The notes under the pieces: generated by a model
Database searches by the model: none
Told to the model about the DNA's origin: nothing
The model's input: only the letters and a program-made list of their open reading frames with translations
Position numbers and translations under genes: made by a program
Shown here: one piece after another, positions 1 through 8,253 of the stretch
How positions within the stretch are numbered: position 1 is the stretch's first letter
How the letters are laid out: each line of letters begins with the position of its first letter
Source of the DNA: Fibrella aquatilis
GTDB taxonomy: Bacteria; Bacteroidota; Bacteroidia; Cytophagales; Spirosomataceae
DNA length: 64,000 nucleotides
Reading direction: 5' to 3'
Assembly (NCBI RefSeq): GCF_017353255.1
Contig: NZ_JAFMYU010000015.1
Location: 1-64,000 of the forward strand

Positions 1-62
1 GCGCCAGCAGGCACCGACCCGTCGGACCGCCTTCAGGGCGGGGGGCTATGCCGAACCTAAAC

Positions 63-1178
63 TCATTCCTCCCACGCCGACCGCCAATAATACCTTCCGA
101 ACAACCACGCCCCGGCCCCCATTGTGGTCCCGCCGATGAGCCAGATGGGCACCCGGCACATGACGAGCAGGAAATAAACAATGAGCAGGATGTAGAGGTA
201 CGTCATGGTCTCTCTGACCGGGCGGTGCGCCCGCAGCAGCAATCCATATTGCAGACTGAGCAGGCTGATGGCGAAAATCCAGACGCTCAGCACGGCCCAA
301 ACCGGCTGATCAACAGGCCACTCGCGGATCATGAGCAGGGCTTCTGGCAATAGCAGCAGCGCAAACTGTCCTGTATATCGAAACCAGCGTTGGCGGGTCG
401 AAACGGGCATGTTGCGGTATAGAGCCAAGTACTGGTGCTCAAACTGGTAGTGGGCGTAGATGATCGACGCATGGGTCAGGCCCACGATCATTGCCGCTAG
501 CCCCAGCAGGCGTACGTCGTAGTCGGGGGTGCGGAGGAAGTTGATATGGGCATGGTCGGTGGCGTAAAGCTGGAACAGGGCCACCCACACTAGGCAGGTG
601 CCAACTTTGGTGCTGGCTACCAGAAATGGCTGTTGCTGAAGCAGATACCGGACAAAAAATAGACTGTAGGGCGTGGTAAATCGCCGCCGGAGTTTGCTAC
701 CCACCCCCGCCAGCCAACTCACCGGATTCGGATGCCGTAGCACGTACTCGTAAAGAGGCAACGGGCTGATTAAGAGTAGAATAATAGCAAGGTAGGTTGT
801 GTAGATGGCCCAGGACTGCGCTTCGTTGATGGCGGTTTTTACCACAAACAGCGCGTAGCCAATGATGGGGAGCGCCAACGCCGCCTGCATCTGCACCAAC
901 CCCCACCAGCGCCGTTGCACGGGAAAGAGCCGCAGGTGTTGCAACAGGTCATACGTTCGGAAAACGCCGCAAGCATACCGCGCTGCAAAGACCGTGTAGA
1001 CCGCCCAGATGCCAACGTACCCCAGCAGCATTATGCCCGAATGCACGGCATAGGTGGCCAGCGCAATGTGTTCCTGCGCCCGCATGAAGCTCCCAGCAAA
1101 CACCGCCACCACCGTCAGCAGCCCGGCATTGGCCCGGTAGTAAGGAATGATGACCGTTTTAGAGAGGATAGTTTTCAT
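63..1178 (-). CDS. Multi-span membrane protein, likely ABC exporter permease
   Basis: A 371-residue, very hydrophobic protein with many predicted membrane spans and short charged loops. It lies directly downstream of the ATP-binding gene at 1263-1898 on the same strand, so it is probably the membrane half of that transporter. It resembles the poorly conserved exporter permeases found beside small lone ATPases in Cytophagales, and the substrate cannot be read from sequence. I chose the ATG at 1178 (MKTILSK). The longer frame back to 1262 only translates the inverted repeat that fills the spacer. The stop codon is at 63-65. Confidence 0.7.
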   Translation of the reverse strand: MKTILSKTVIIPYYRANAGLLTVVAVFAGSFMRAQEHIALATYAVHSGIMLLGYVGIWAVYTVFAARYACGVFRTYDLLQHLRLFPVQRRWWGLVQMQAALALPIIGYALFVVKTAINEAQSWAIYTTYLAIILLLISPLPLYEYVLRHPNPVSWLAGVGSKLRRRFTTPYSLFFVRYLLQQQPFLVASTKVGTCLVWVALFQLYATDHAHINFLRTPDYDVRLLGLAAMIVGLTHASIIYAHYQFEHQYLALYRNMPVSTRQRWFRYTGQFALLLLPEALLMIREWPVDQPVWAVLSVWIFAISLLSLQYGLLLRAHRPVRETMTYLYILLIVYFLLVMCRVPIWLIGGTTMGAGAWLFGRYYWRSAWEE

Positions 1179-1182
1179 AAGA

Positions 1183-1289
1183 AAGGTAGTGGTGAGTGGT
1201 GAACGATGAGTGATGAGTTTGCTGACGCAAGAGTAACGCGCCCGCGTCAGCAAACTCATCACTCATCGTTCACCACTCACCACTACTTT
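1183..1289. repeat. Perfect inverted repeat with heptad arms
   Basis: Arms of 46 bases (1183-1228 and 1244-1289) surround a 15-base loop, and the central 41 base pairs match without mismatch. The outer part of each arm is tandem 7-base units (GGTGAGT, GGTGAAC, GATGAGT, GATGAGT). The inner part is TTTGCTGACGC. The right arm contains the end of the ABC ATPase gene, including its TGA at 1263-1265, and encodes its last residues (KVVVSGER). It fills the whole spacer between two genes that probably share a transcript. Confidence 0.93.
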
Positions 1290-1898
1290 CCCGCCCTCCA
1301 CCTGCCACACCGAATCAATCGGCAACTGCGCGGTTTCCATGGCCTGGTGGGATGAAAGCAGGAAGCTAACGCCCTGTTTATGAGTCGATTCGATGAGTTG
1401 TGCCACGGTCTGGGTAGCGGCTATGTCGAGCGTGACGAGGGGTTCGTCCAGGAGAATCAGGTTGGGTTTGCCCAGGAAGGCCACAATCAGCGACGTCTTT
1501 TTCAGCATCCCGCTCGAATAGGTACTTACGGGTGTGTGCATGTAGGCGCTGATGTCGAAGGCGGCAATAAGCGCCTCGACCTGCCCGGCGGGGGCCTGTT
1601 TGGCGTCGGCTACCCAGCGGATGATTTCGTGGGCCGTGAGCAAGGGCGGAAACGTGGGTTCGGCCTCGGCGTAATTGATTCGCATCCGGTAGGCCACCGC
1701 ATCGCGTTTGCTGTCGAGGTTGTTCAGTTTGCTGGTGCCTTCGTGGGGCAATAAACCGGCAATGGAGCGAAACAACGTGGTTTTCCCCGCGCCATTTGGC
1801 CCCTTCAGCCAGTGAATGCCCGGCGGCAGCTGCCAGTCCGGAATGGTTATGATAGGCCGGTCGCCGTACGATTTCTGGAAATTGCGAAGGGTCAGCAT
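1263..1898 (-). CDS. ABC transporter ATP-binding protein
   Basis: A 211-residue ABC ATPase of the compact exporter type. Visible motifs are Walker A (GPNGAGKTT, about residues 34-42), the signature region YSSGMLKK, Walker B (LILLDEP) and the switch histidine in LLSSHQ. It should power export together with the membrane protein encoded just downstream at 63-1178. The last eight residues are encoded inside the right arm of the inverted repeat at 1183-1289, so the present C-terminus was probably set when that repeat arrived. Substrate unknown. Confidence 0.92.
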   Translation of the reverse strand: MLTLRNFQKSYGDRPIITIPDWQLPPGIHWLKGPNGAGKTTLFRSIAGLLPHEGTSKLNNLDSKRDAVAYRMRINYAEAEPTFPPLLTAHEIIRWVADAKQAPAGQVEALIAAFDISAYMHTPVSTYSSGMLKKTSLIVAFLGKPNLILLDEPLVTLDIAATQTVAQLIESTHKQGVSFLLSSHQAMETAQLPIDSVWQVEGGKVVVSGER

Positions 1899-1938
1899 AG
1901 GGTAGTGCGCATTGGCTGACCAAAGATTAGCGGCAAAG

Positions 1939-2355
1939 TCAACTTGGTTTGTCTATTTGGGATGAATGGTTGCTGCGTTGCGATTGCATCAGCCGGCAAA
2001 CAGCGTCGAACAATTCCTCAACCCGAAAGGGTCTGACGAAGGGCCTGGGTTCTTTGGTTGAGCTAAACAGGTTTTTAGTGACCCGAATCAGTTCGATGAA
2101 GTCAATGGGACTAAAGCCTTCGCTGTGAAACAGGTATTCGTTGGGCTGCATGGCAAATGTTTCGCGCAAAGGTTCCAGCGAAATGCCGTAGTGCTTTTCC
2201 ACCGCCATCAGCAAGTCATCGCCATCATCGCCGGTAACGCCCAGGTCATTTTCAAACAAGGTGGCGGGTGTGATAGGAAAGGTGTTTTTATTGCCTGTTT
2301 CTTTCCGCAAAAACGTGGCGAATTCATAGAAGGTAGGTGGGGTTTGAGGTGGCAT
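1939..2355 (-). CDS. DUF1493-like small acidic protein
   Basis: A 138-residue soluble protein. The segment LFENDLGVTGDDGDDLLMAVEKHYGI resembles the DUF1493 family, in which an 'LG.TGDD' motif precedes a helix in an acyl-carrier-like fold. Function is unknown in the family and I infer none here. It has no signal peptide or membrane segment. It lies upstream of the ABC pair on the same strand with a 40-base gap to the ATPase start, so co-transcription is possible. The family assignment rests on this short motif only. Confidence 0.6.
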   Translation of the reverse strand: MPPQTPPTFYEFATFLRKETGNKNTFPITPATLFENDLGVTGDDGDDLLMAVEKHYGISLEPLRETFAMQPNEYLFHSEGFSPIDFIELIRVTKNLFSSTKEPRPFVRPFRVEELFDAVCRLMQSQRSNHSSQIDKPS

Positions 2356-2409
2356 AAGTTATTGATGTTGAGAGGATTGTTGCTGAAGTGGGCTGTCTTG
2401 CGATTGCTA

Positions 2410-2580
2410 GTTGGTGTGCTTCGTGCCGTAAGTTGCTGCCGCCTGGCCCCTCGACTGCGCTCGGGGTGACGACGACCTTGACTCAATTCAAGAACCTATT
2501 ATAGTAGCCTGTCACCCCGAGCGCAGTCGAGGGGCCGCGCGACAGCAACCTTCAGCGCGAAGCCACTCGCGTCAGCCAAC
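2410..2580. repeat. Composite inverted repeat, copy A of the TCGA-core family
   Basis: The core arms are perfect: 2445-2470 and 2511-2536, with GGCCCCTCGACTGCGCTCGG as the start of the left arm. The 40-base loop (2471-2510) contains the inner hairpin CTTGA/TCAAG and the string TTATAGTAGCC. Imperfect outer arms carry TTGCTG(T/C)CGC and GCTTCG(T/C)GC modules. The right side has an extra GCTGACGCGAG. The loop and module order are shared with the copies at 8740-8923 and 19582-19749. It fills the spacer between 1939-2355 and apbE. Confidence 0.9.
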
Positions 2581-2590
2581 ACAAAAACAC

Positions 2591-3613
2591 TCACTTTTCC
2601 ACAATCCAGACCCGCACTTGTGGAAAACGGCGCAGTAACCGCTTTCTCATAAACGGCTTAGCCACGCTAAACGCCTTCGTGAGCGCATCGGCGTAGGTGC
2701 CGGTGGGGGCTAGCACCGTGGTTTGCACAAAATGCCGCAGCCCCAAGCCCGACCGTGGGTTCATGATGTGCGAATACCGATGGCCATTGATGTCGAGGTG
2801 CCGCTCCAGGTCGCCGGAGGTGGTGATGGCGGCGTTTTTGAGCCAGATAGATGCTGTGTCTGTACCGGTAACTGTCTCACGTTGCGCTTTCCCGGACGAT
2901 AACCCGATGCGCCAGCCTGCTGGTTGCGTGGGTGGCGCCTCGCCCGCCAGAATATCGCCGCCGAGGTCGAGCAGGAATCTATGGAGGCCGTGCTGATGTA
3001 GCACTTTTTGGGCTTCGTCGATAGCGTAACCCTGCCCAATACCGCCCAAATCGAGCCGCATTCCAGGTTTTTCGAGCAAAATGGCCTGTTTCGTGGCATC
3101 AAACTGCACGTATCGCCACGACACCGCCCGGCGGGCCGTGCGTCGCTCGCGGGCGGTTGGAAATTGCCGTTGTCGCACCGCCCGCCGCCAGAGTTGCGCC
3201 AGCGGGCCAACGGTGGGGTCGTAGCGCCCGCCCGTTTGCCGGGCAGTGGTGATGGCTTTGGTCAGGACATCAAACAGCGTGGGCGAGACCGACACCCAAC
3301 GGTTTTGCCCACGGGAGGCCGCCCCGCTCGTTTCCGACAGTCGGTTGATCTCCGACCCGTCGAGGTAGTCGCTCATGATCTGGTTGAGGGTATCCATCCG
3401 GGCCGACACGGTGGCGTTGGCGCGTTGGGCAATCAGGCTGTCGGGGGCATAGAGGATTACGGTAAACCCAGTACCCATCAGCCCGCGCCGGAAGGTGTAT
3501 CGATGCAGCGAGTCGGCCGGTTGGTATGGTTTGTGCGTGGCAAAAACCGGCGCTTGGGCCTGGGCAGAAACGGCCAGAAATAGCCACAGCGCCACACAGC
3601 GCCATTTTTTCAA
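2591..3613 (-). CDS. apbE: FAD:protein FMN transferase (ApbE)
   Basis: ApbE attaches FMN covalently to threonine of flavoproteins such as NqrB, NqrC or RnfG, outside the cytoplasmic membrane. Key regions are the flavin-binding stretch LDLGGIGQGYAIDEA, then FLLDLGGDILAG, and the late SGDLERHLDINGHRYSHIMNP block that carries metal and FAD ligands in the family. The start is taken as TTG at 3613, which gives 340 residues and a clean signal peptide (KKWRCVALWLFLAVSAQAQA). The longer frame to 3730 adds a non-homologous polar stretch. The signal suits the usual periplasmic location. Confidence 0.9.
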   Translation of the reverse strand: MKKWRCVALWLFLAVSAQAQAPVFATHKPYQPADSLHRYTFRRGLMGTGFTVILYAPDSLIAQRANATVSARMDTLNQIMSDYLDGSEINRLSETSGAASRGQNRWVSVSPTLFDVLTKAITTARQTGGRYDPTVGPLAQLWRRAVRQRQFPTARERRTARRAVSWRYVQFDATKQAILLEKPGMRLDLGGIGQGYAIDEAQKVLHQHGLHRFLLDLGGDILAGEAPPTQPAGWRIGLSSGKAQRETVTGTDTASIWLKNAAITTSGDLERHLDINGHRYSHIMNPRSGLGLRHFVQTTVLAPTGTYADALTKAFSVAKPFMRKRLLRRFPQVRVWIVEK

Positions 3614-3759
3614 AAAACCGCCCGGCAAAGAATCAAAGCCCCCCCGATTTCGTTGTCTATCGTGCGAGTGGGATGAACCCGTACGACACCACGGTTCAGC
3701 CCAGTTTAGCAATCTATCTTGACTAACCACAACTCAATTTCTATGCGCTTTTAGCGAGG

Positions 3760-5265
3760 ATGAAGACGTATTACGACCTTATTGACCAGACGTTTGAGTT
3801 TCCAACCCTGGAGTTCAACGTCGAGAACAACAACCTGTTGTTCAATAACGTCCCGCTAATGGACATTGTCCGGCAGTATGGCACCCCCCTCAAACTAACG
3901 TATTTGCCCAAAATTTCGGAGCACATCGTTCAGGCCAAGTCGCTGTTTAAAAACGCGATCAAGCGCTACAATTACAAAGGCAACTACACCTACTGCTACT
4001 GTACGAAGTCGTCGCACTTCCGGTTTGTGCTGGAAGAAGCCCTCAAAAACAACATTCACCTCGAAACCTCGTCGGCGTTCGATATTCCCATTATCCGGGA
4101 ATTATACCGTTCGGGCAAGATCAGCAAGAGCACGTACCTGATTTGCAATGGTTACAAACGGCCGCTCTACACCCAGTATATCAGCGAGTTGATCAACGAA
4201 GGGTTCAACGTAGTGCCGGTGCTCGATAACCTCAAGGAAATTGAGGCTTATGAAGACCAGGTAACCGCCGAAACCGTCAACCTTGGCATCCGGATTGCTA
4301 CAGATGAAGAGCCGAATTTTGCGTTTTACACCTCGCGCCTGGGCATCCGTTACAGCGACATCAATGAGTTGTACCGCAGCAAAATTCAGCACAGCAGCAA
4401 GTTCAAGCTGAAAATGCTGCACTTTTTCATCAACACCGGCATCAAAGACAGCGCTTACTACTGGAGCGAGCTGAGCCGGTTTATGTACAAATACTGCGAA
4501 CTGCAAAAGATGTGCCCCGACCTCGATAGCATCGATATCGGCGGTGGGCTGCCCATTCAGACGTCGTTCCAGTTTTCGTATGATTACCAGGCCATGATCG
4601 ACCAGATTGTGGAGTCGATTCAGTGGATCTGCAACAAGAACAACGTACCCGTGCCGCATATCTTCACCGAGTTCGGTTCGTATACGGTAGGGGAGAGTGG
4701 CGCCGTTATATACAAGGTGATCGACCAGAAGCTTCAGAACGACAAGGAGTTATGGTACATGATCGACGGTTCATTTATTACGCAATTGCCCGATTCGTGG
4801 GGGCTGGGGCAGAAGTACATCATGCTGTCGGTAAACAACTGGGACAACCCGTACCAGAAAGTGAACCTCGGCGGCCTCACCTGCGACTCGCACGATTTTT
4901 ATAATACTGAAGTCCACTCCGCCGACCTGTACCTGCCCATTTTCGATCAGGAAGCTGAAGATCAGTACGTTGGCTTGTTCCATACGGGGGCCTATCAGGA
5001 GTCGCTGGGGGGCTACGGGGGCATCCAGCACTGCCTCATTCCGGCTCCGCAGCACGTGATTGTGGACAAAGACGAAGCAGGCAACCTCCGTACGCGCCTG
5101 TTTGCGCCTGAGCAACACAGCGAAACGATGTTGAAGATCCTAGGCTACAGCCCCACCGATGGTCAACCCACCGAACTGGGTGCCGCCCAGGCCGCGGGCG
5201 AAGCCGAAGGCACGGAAGAACCTATATTACAGCTTGATAGTGAATTAGTTAAAGAAGAAAATTAA
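3760..5265 (+). CDS. speA: Arginine decarboxylase, biosynthetic (SpeA-type, Bacteroidota form)
   Basis: Converts L-arginine to agmatine, the first step of polyamine synthesis. The 501-residue protein has the alanine-racemase-like PLP barrel. The PLP lysine is probably Lys83 in CYCTKSSH. The glycine-rich phosphate-binding stretch DIGGGLP lies near residue 270, and the C-terminal CDSHDFYN block contributes the catalytic Cys and Asp from the second subunit. It is shorter than E. coli SpeA (658) but normal for Bacteroidota. The Glu/Ala-rich tail (from about residue 468) looks disordered. A small lipoprotein gene follows 12 bases after the stop. Confidence 0.9.
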   Translation: MKTYYDLIDQTFEFPTLEFNVENNNLLFNNVPLMDIVRQYGTPLKLTYLPKISEHIVQAKSLFKNAIKRYNYKGNYTYCYCTKSSHFRFVLEEALKNNIHLETSSAFDIPIIRELYRSGKISKSTYLICNGYKRPLYTQYISELINEGFNVVPVLDNLKEIEAYEDQVTAETVNLGIRIATDEEPNFAFYTSRLGIRYSDINELYRSKIQHSSKFKLKMLHFFINTGIKDSAYYWSELSRFMYKYCELQKMCPDLDSIDIGGGLPIQTSFQFSYDYQAMIDQIVESIQWICNKNNVPVPHIFTEFGSYTVGESGAVIYKVIDQKLQNDKELWYMIDGSFITQLPDSWGLGQKYIMLSVNNWDNPYQKVNLGGLTCDSHDFYNTEVHSADLYLPIFDQEAEDQYVGLFHTGAYQESLGGYGGIQHCLIPAPQHVIVDKDEAGNLRTRLFAPEQHSETMLKILGYSPTDGQPTELGAAQAAGEAEGTEEPILQLDSELVKEEN

Positions 5266-5277
5266 GCGTTCAACACC

Positions 5278-5406
5278 ATGAAAAAAGGACTAATACTCGC
5301 TGGTGCGGCCCTGTTGCTCACCCTCGGTTCCTGCGCCCGCAAGGGTGTCTGCCCCGCCTACGGGAGCGCCAAACAAGTGAAGCCGCCCGTAACACGCGCT
5401 TCGTAA
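5278..5406 (+). CDS. 42-residue lipoprotein
   Basis: A very short open frame 12 bases downstream of speA. It encodes MKKGLILAGAALLLTLGSC followed by 23 residues. The basic N-terminus, hydrophobic core and lipobox LGSC are those of a lipoprotein, leaving a mature peptide of about 24 residues with a second Cys. The stop codon TAA at 5404-5406 touches the first base of the long inverted repeat. Tiny lipoproteins downstream of speA-like genes may be common in this group. Function unknown, and expression is inferred only from the good signal peptide and spacing. Confidence 0.7.
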   Translation: MKKGLILAGAALLLTLGSCARKGVCPAYGSAKQVKPPVTRAS

Positions 5407-5620
5407 CCAACAAAGCCCACCCAGGTAATCCCGTAGGGATTCAATAGCGCAGCGTCGGTAGAAAACAAGGTTTCATAGGGGCCATGCGTGCCGTAGGTAC
5501 GCGACCACATTGATTAGGCTGTGGTGTACCTACGGCACGCGGCTAGCCGGTTAACCACTGTCTTCTACCGACGTTGCGCTATTGAATCCCCACGGGATTA
5601 TCTGGGTGGGTTTTGTTGGT
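5406..5620. repeat. 215-base two-tier inverted repeat
   Basis: The outer arms 5406-5463 and 5563-5620 match at 54 of 58 positions. Three of the four mismatches would be G-U pairs in a plus-strand RNA. Inner arms 5486-5500 and 5526-5540 are a perfect 15-base match (GCGTGCCGTAGGTAC), with CCACA/TGTGG inside. The outer arm contains GGGATTCAATAGCGCA. The right arm encodes the last 13 residues and the stop codon of the AAA/M41 gene on the minus strand. It spans the whole space between the lipoprotein gene and that gene. Confidence 0.92.
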
Positions 5621-7477
5621 ACCCCTCAACGCTTTGTCGTAGCCGTAAATAGCCAGAAAACCTTCTTCCCGCACGGACACGTTTACGCCGTGGCGGGTGG
5701 CGATGGCGGCTACTGCGGGGGCTTCCAGGCTGCCGTGGGCGGCCAGTTCCAGGCTTAGCTCGTGGAGCAAGGTGCGGTTCATGAGCAGCAACTCGTTGGT
5801 TTGGCCCACCAGGCGGGTAATCATCTTTTCAATGTCGGCGTCGGTTACGGCTTTGTCCATGACGTAGCCGAACTCCAGGGTGTAATTGGCCTGGAATTCT
5901 TCGTCAAACCCGTAGCGCCGCACATAGTCGACAGCCATTTGGGTTACTTCTACGCGGTCGTTGATGCGGCCAATGCTGGCGTGCTCGCGGCCAAAGACCA
6001 CCTCTTCGGCCAGGCCCCCGGCCAGATATATCTTTATTTTGTTGACCAGCGTTTCGCGCGTTTCGTGAATCTGGTGCGGAAACGTAAACCCGCCCGCGTA
6101 GCTGCTGGCCAGTTTGCTTTTCAGTTGCAGCGGGGCCAGGCCCGTAAGCAGCATATAGACCACGGCATGGCCCGCCTCGTGTACGCTGATGTTGGCCACG
6201 GTGTCTTCCAGGTTGCTGTTTCTGATCTTGTCGATGCGCCCCACGTAAGGCACCCGCAGCTTGTCGGCCCCAATCTGCGCCCTGATTTCGCGGTGCTCGA
6301 GGTCGTAGTCAATCGCGATGGTGGTTTGACCGTTGGTGAGTGCCTGGAAGACAAACTTGCTCAGGTTGCTTTCCAGAATGTCGATCACGCTGCTGAACAC
6401 GGGCCGTACCCCCTGCACCGGAAACACGCCGTTCCGGTAAATCAAGGCCGCAATGGCCCCCGACACTTGTAAGCTGATACCGAATTTCTCGGCCGTGATG
6501 TGCACCACCCGCTCGATTTCACGGGCAATGAGCAACTCGAAGTCGGCGCGGCGCAGGCTGGTGTAGATCAGGTGGATATTGCCGAAACGCGCCACCTGCT
6601 CGGGCCGGAATTTGCGGCTCAGCGAGTTCTTGATGTCCACCACCGTCACCTTCCGGGTGAAAGCCTGAAAAATGTCGGCATCTACGTCGGTTTCGCTCGT
6701 CTGGTTGGCCATCGTGAAGGCGTCGTCGAGGTTGCCGCTAATGATAATCAGCGATTTAGCGTGGCTGATGGGTTCATAGATTTTCTTTTTGCTTTTCTCT
6801 TTTAACATCAGCTTCACCATGTCCTGCTGCGACATGTCGGTCATTTCATCCATCGACATGTCGAGGTTCATCATGCGGCGCAGTTCGTTGGCCTGCCAAA
6901 AGTCCATGAGTGGGTTTTCGTCCAGATTTTCTTCGCCTTTCTTCTTCCGTTTCTGGATGTCTTTCTGCGAAAACATCATCGACGTGATGTAATAGTCGAG
7001 GTCGTCTTTTTCGCGTTTGCTCAGTTTGCCGTCGCTCAGCAGCTCCCAGAAATCCATGAATTTGGTTTGGGGTAGTGGTTTTCCTTCGGTGTCGAGGGTG
7101 TTGAACCGCTGGATCTCGTCGAAAAGTACAATGGCGGGCTTGCCATCGTTGATACCGTTTCGCCCAAAAATCTGGCTGACCGAGTTGCTCCAGTTGGTGC
7201 CGTCGATGTTACTCAGCTCAATTTCCACAAACCGGTCCTGGTAGTCGAGCAGGCGCACGAGCTGCCGGATGAGGTCGGTTTTGCCCACGCCGGTCATGCC
7301 CCAGAGGTTCACGATCACGGGCCGATTTAGCACGTCGGGCAGCAGGTACCACACCTGAATGTAGTCCATCAGGTCGTCGATGATGCTGTCAATGCCAATA
7401 AAATAGGCCTTCAGTTCGGCTTTGACGTAATCGAGGTGTTGTTTGCGTTGTTCAATGAGGGGAAAATCAACGGTCAT
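5579..7477 (-). CDS. Soluble AAA+ ATPase fused to an FtsH-type (M41) peptidase
   Basis: A 632-residue fusion. The N-terminal AAA+ module has Walker A GMTGVGKT (residues 60-67) and Walker B IVLFDE (about 116-121), of a ClpX/AAA_2 style rather than the FtsH style. Residues about 150-235 are a highly charged Met-rich insertion. The C-terminal half has the M41 zinc motif HEAGH (433-437) and the helical region LAGGLAEEVVFG typical of FtsH. Unlike FtsH there is no membrane segment, so it should be a cytosolic ATP-dependent protease. Substrates are unknown. The last 13 residues lie in an inverted repeat. Confidence 0.85.
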   Translation of the reverse strand: MTVDFPLIEQRKQHLDYVKAELKAYFIGIDSIIDDLMDYIQVWYLLPDVLNRPVIVNLWGMTGVGKTDLIRQLVRLLDYQDRFVEIELSNIDGTNWSNSVSQIFGRNGINDGKPAIVLFDEIQRFNTLDTEGKPLPQTKFMDFWELLSDGKLSKREKDDLDYYITSMMFSQKDIQKRKKKGEENLDENPLMDFWQANELRRMMNLDMSMDEMTDMSQQDMVKLMLKEKSKKKIYEPISHAKSLIIISGNLDDAFTMANQTSETDVDADIFQAFTRKVTVVDIKNSLSRKFRPEQVARFGNIHLIYTSLRRADFELLIAREIERVVHITAEKFGISLQVSGAIAALIYRNGVFPVQGVRPVFSSVIDILESNLSKFVFQALTNGQTTIAIDYDLEHREIRAQIGADKLRVPYVGRIDKIRNSNLEDTVANISVHEAGHAVVYMLLTGLAPLQLKSKLASSYAGGFTFPHQIHETRETLVNKIKIYLAGGLAEEVVFGREHASIGRINDRVEVTQMAVDYVRRYGFDEEFQANYTLEFGYVMDKAVTDADIEKMITRLVGQTNELLLMNRTLLHELSLELAAHGSLEAPAVAAIATRHGVNVSVREEGFLAIYGYDKALRGTNKTHPDNPVGIQ

Positions 7478-7576
7478 AAAGTGATGCGTTTACGGTGGAG
7501 GCCTAACCTACGATTTATTTTGCTACCGCTGTACTTACCTGACTGAAAGTGATGGCAATAGGCCAGTGGCAAATCA

Positions 7577-7590
7577 GTATGCATGCATAC
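7577..7590. promoter_or_regulatory. Palindromic operator upstream of the MarR gene
   Basis: A perfect 14-base palindrome, GTATGCATGCATAC, followed by TATTT. The same 19 bases occur at 62924-62942 upstream of the thiolase gene. It sits about where the -33 element would be for the box at 7608-7615. It is the likely binding site of the MarR protein encoded next (autoregulation). Confidence 0.7.
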
Positions 7591-7607
7591 TATTTCTGAA
7601 AAAACCG

Positions 7608-7615
7608 TAGTTTTG
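7608..7615 (+). promoter_or_regulatory. Bacteroidota -7 box of the MarR gene
   Basis: TAGTTTTG fits the Bacteroidota -7 consensus TAnnTTTG and lies 41 bases before the chosen ATG. No clear TTG -33 element is present at the usual distance. The MarR operator occupies that place. Confidence 0.55.
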
Positions 7616-7656
7616 TACTAGCGCTTGGTTGCTTTAGCTGAGGGTTATTGACACCG

Positions 7657-8127
7657 ATGAAGAAAGAGAAAACCGTTGATTTTCACATCAAATGGGGCTG
7701 GCACGCCATCTCCCGGATGTATAATGCCTACGCGGGCCGGTTTGATCTGACCATGGCCACGGGCTACGTGCTGCTCAACATCGACACCGAGCAGGGCACT
7801 CCCGCCACCAAAATCGGGCCGTTGCTGGGCATGGAACCGCGTAGCCTGGTCAGGATGCTGAAGACCCTGGAAGAACGTGGCCTGATCCGCCGCGAAACCG
7901 ACGAAGCCGACAAACGCTTTGTGCGCATCTACCTCACCGACGAAGGCCGCGCCAAGCGCGAAATGGCCCGCGAAGGGGTAATTGAATTTAACAAGATGAT
8001 CCGCGAACGCATTCCGCTGGAAAAACTGGTGGTCTTTTTCGATGTTATCAAAGAGATCAACCTGATTGTAGAAGACGAAAACGCCAAAATCAAAGCCACC
8101 AATGCACCGGTGGAAGATGTGTTGTAA
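7657..8127 (+). CDS. MarR-family transcriptional regulator, likely of beta-oxidation
   Basis: A 156-residue winged-helix regulator. The recognition region (TPATKIGPLLGMEPRSLVRMLKTLEERGLIRRE) and the wing DEADKRFVRIYLTDEG are typical of MarR. The palindrome and -7 box sit about 70 and 45 bases upstream. The same palindrome precedes the thiolase at 63017, and a fadN-like gene follows one gene downstream. I infer that it controls fatty-acid or acyl-CoA oxidation genes and its own gene. I use ATG 7657 rather than the TTG at 7648. Both keep the domain intact. Confidence 0.85.
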   Translation: MKKEKTVDFHIKWGWHAISRMYNAYAGRFDLTMATGYVLLNIDTEQGTPATKIGPLLGMEPRSLVRMLKTLEERGLIRRETDEADKRFVRIYLTDEGRAKREMAREGVIEFNKMIRERIPLEKLVVFFDVIKEINLIVEDENAKIKATNAPVEDVL

Positions 8128-8253
8128 AGGACTACCAACCCCATGCACCCTACCCTCGTTATTCCCGCCCAGCCGATGCTCGACCGATTTGTGGGTCTGA
8201 TGCAGGTGGCGGGTGCGTTTTACCGGGGCAATGCGGCCAACCCACCCAAAGTC

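Noticed and set aside
1-62. Partial gene at the left edge
   Set aside because: No frame with recognisable features. It holds only a short GC hairpin (CCGCC/GGCGG) after the stop codon of the first gene.
2410-2580. Insertion sequence remnant
   Set aside because: No transposase fragment or target duplication is visible, and the element is nearly all palindrome. A MITE-like origin remains possible but is not shown.
8143-8253. Extended start for the nucleotidyltransferase-like gene
   Set aside because: The 37 extra residues do not resemble the family, and a normal start (MDISQDD) follows. It could still be used, so I lowered confidence instead of excluding it firmly.
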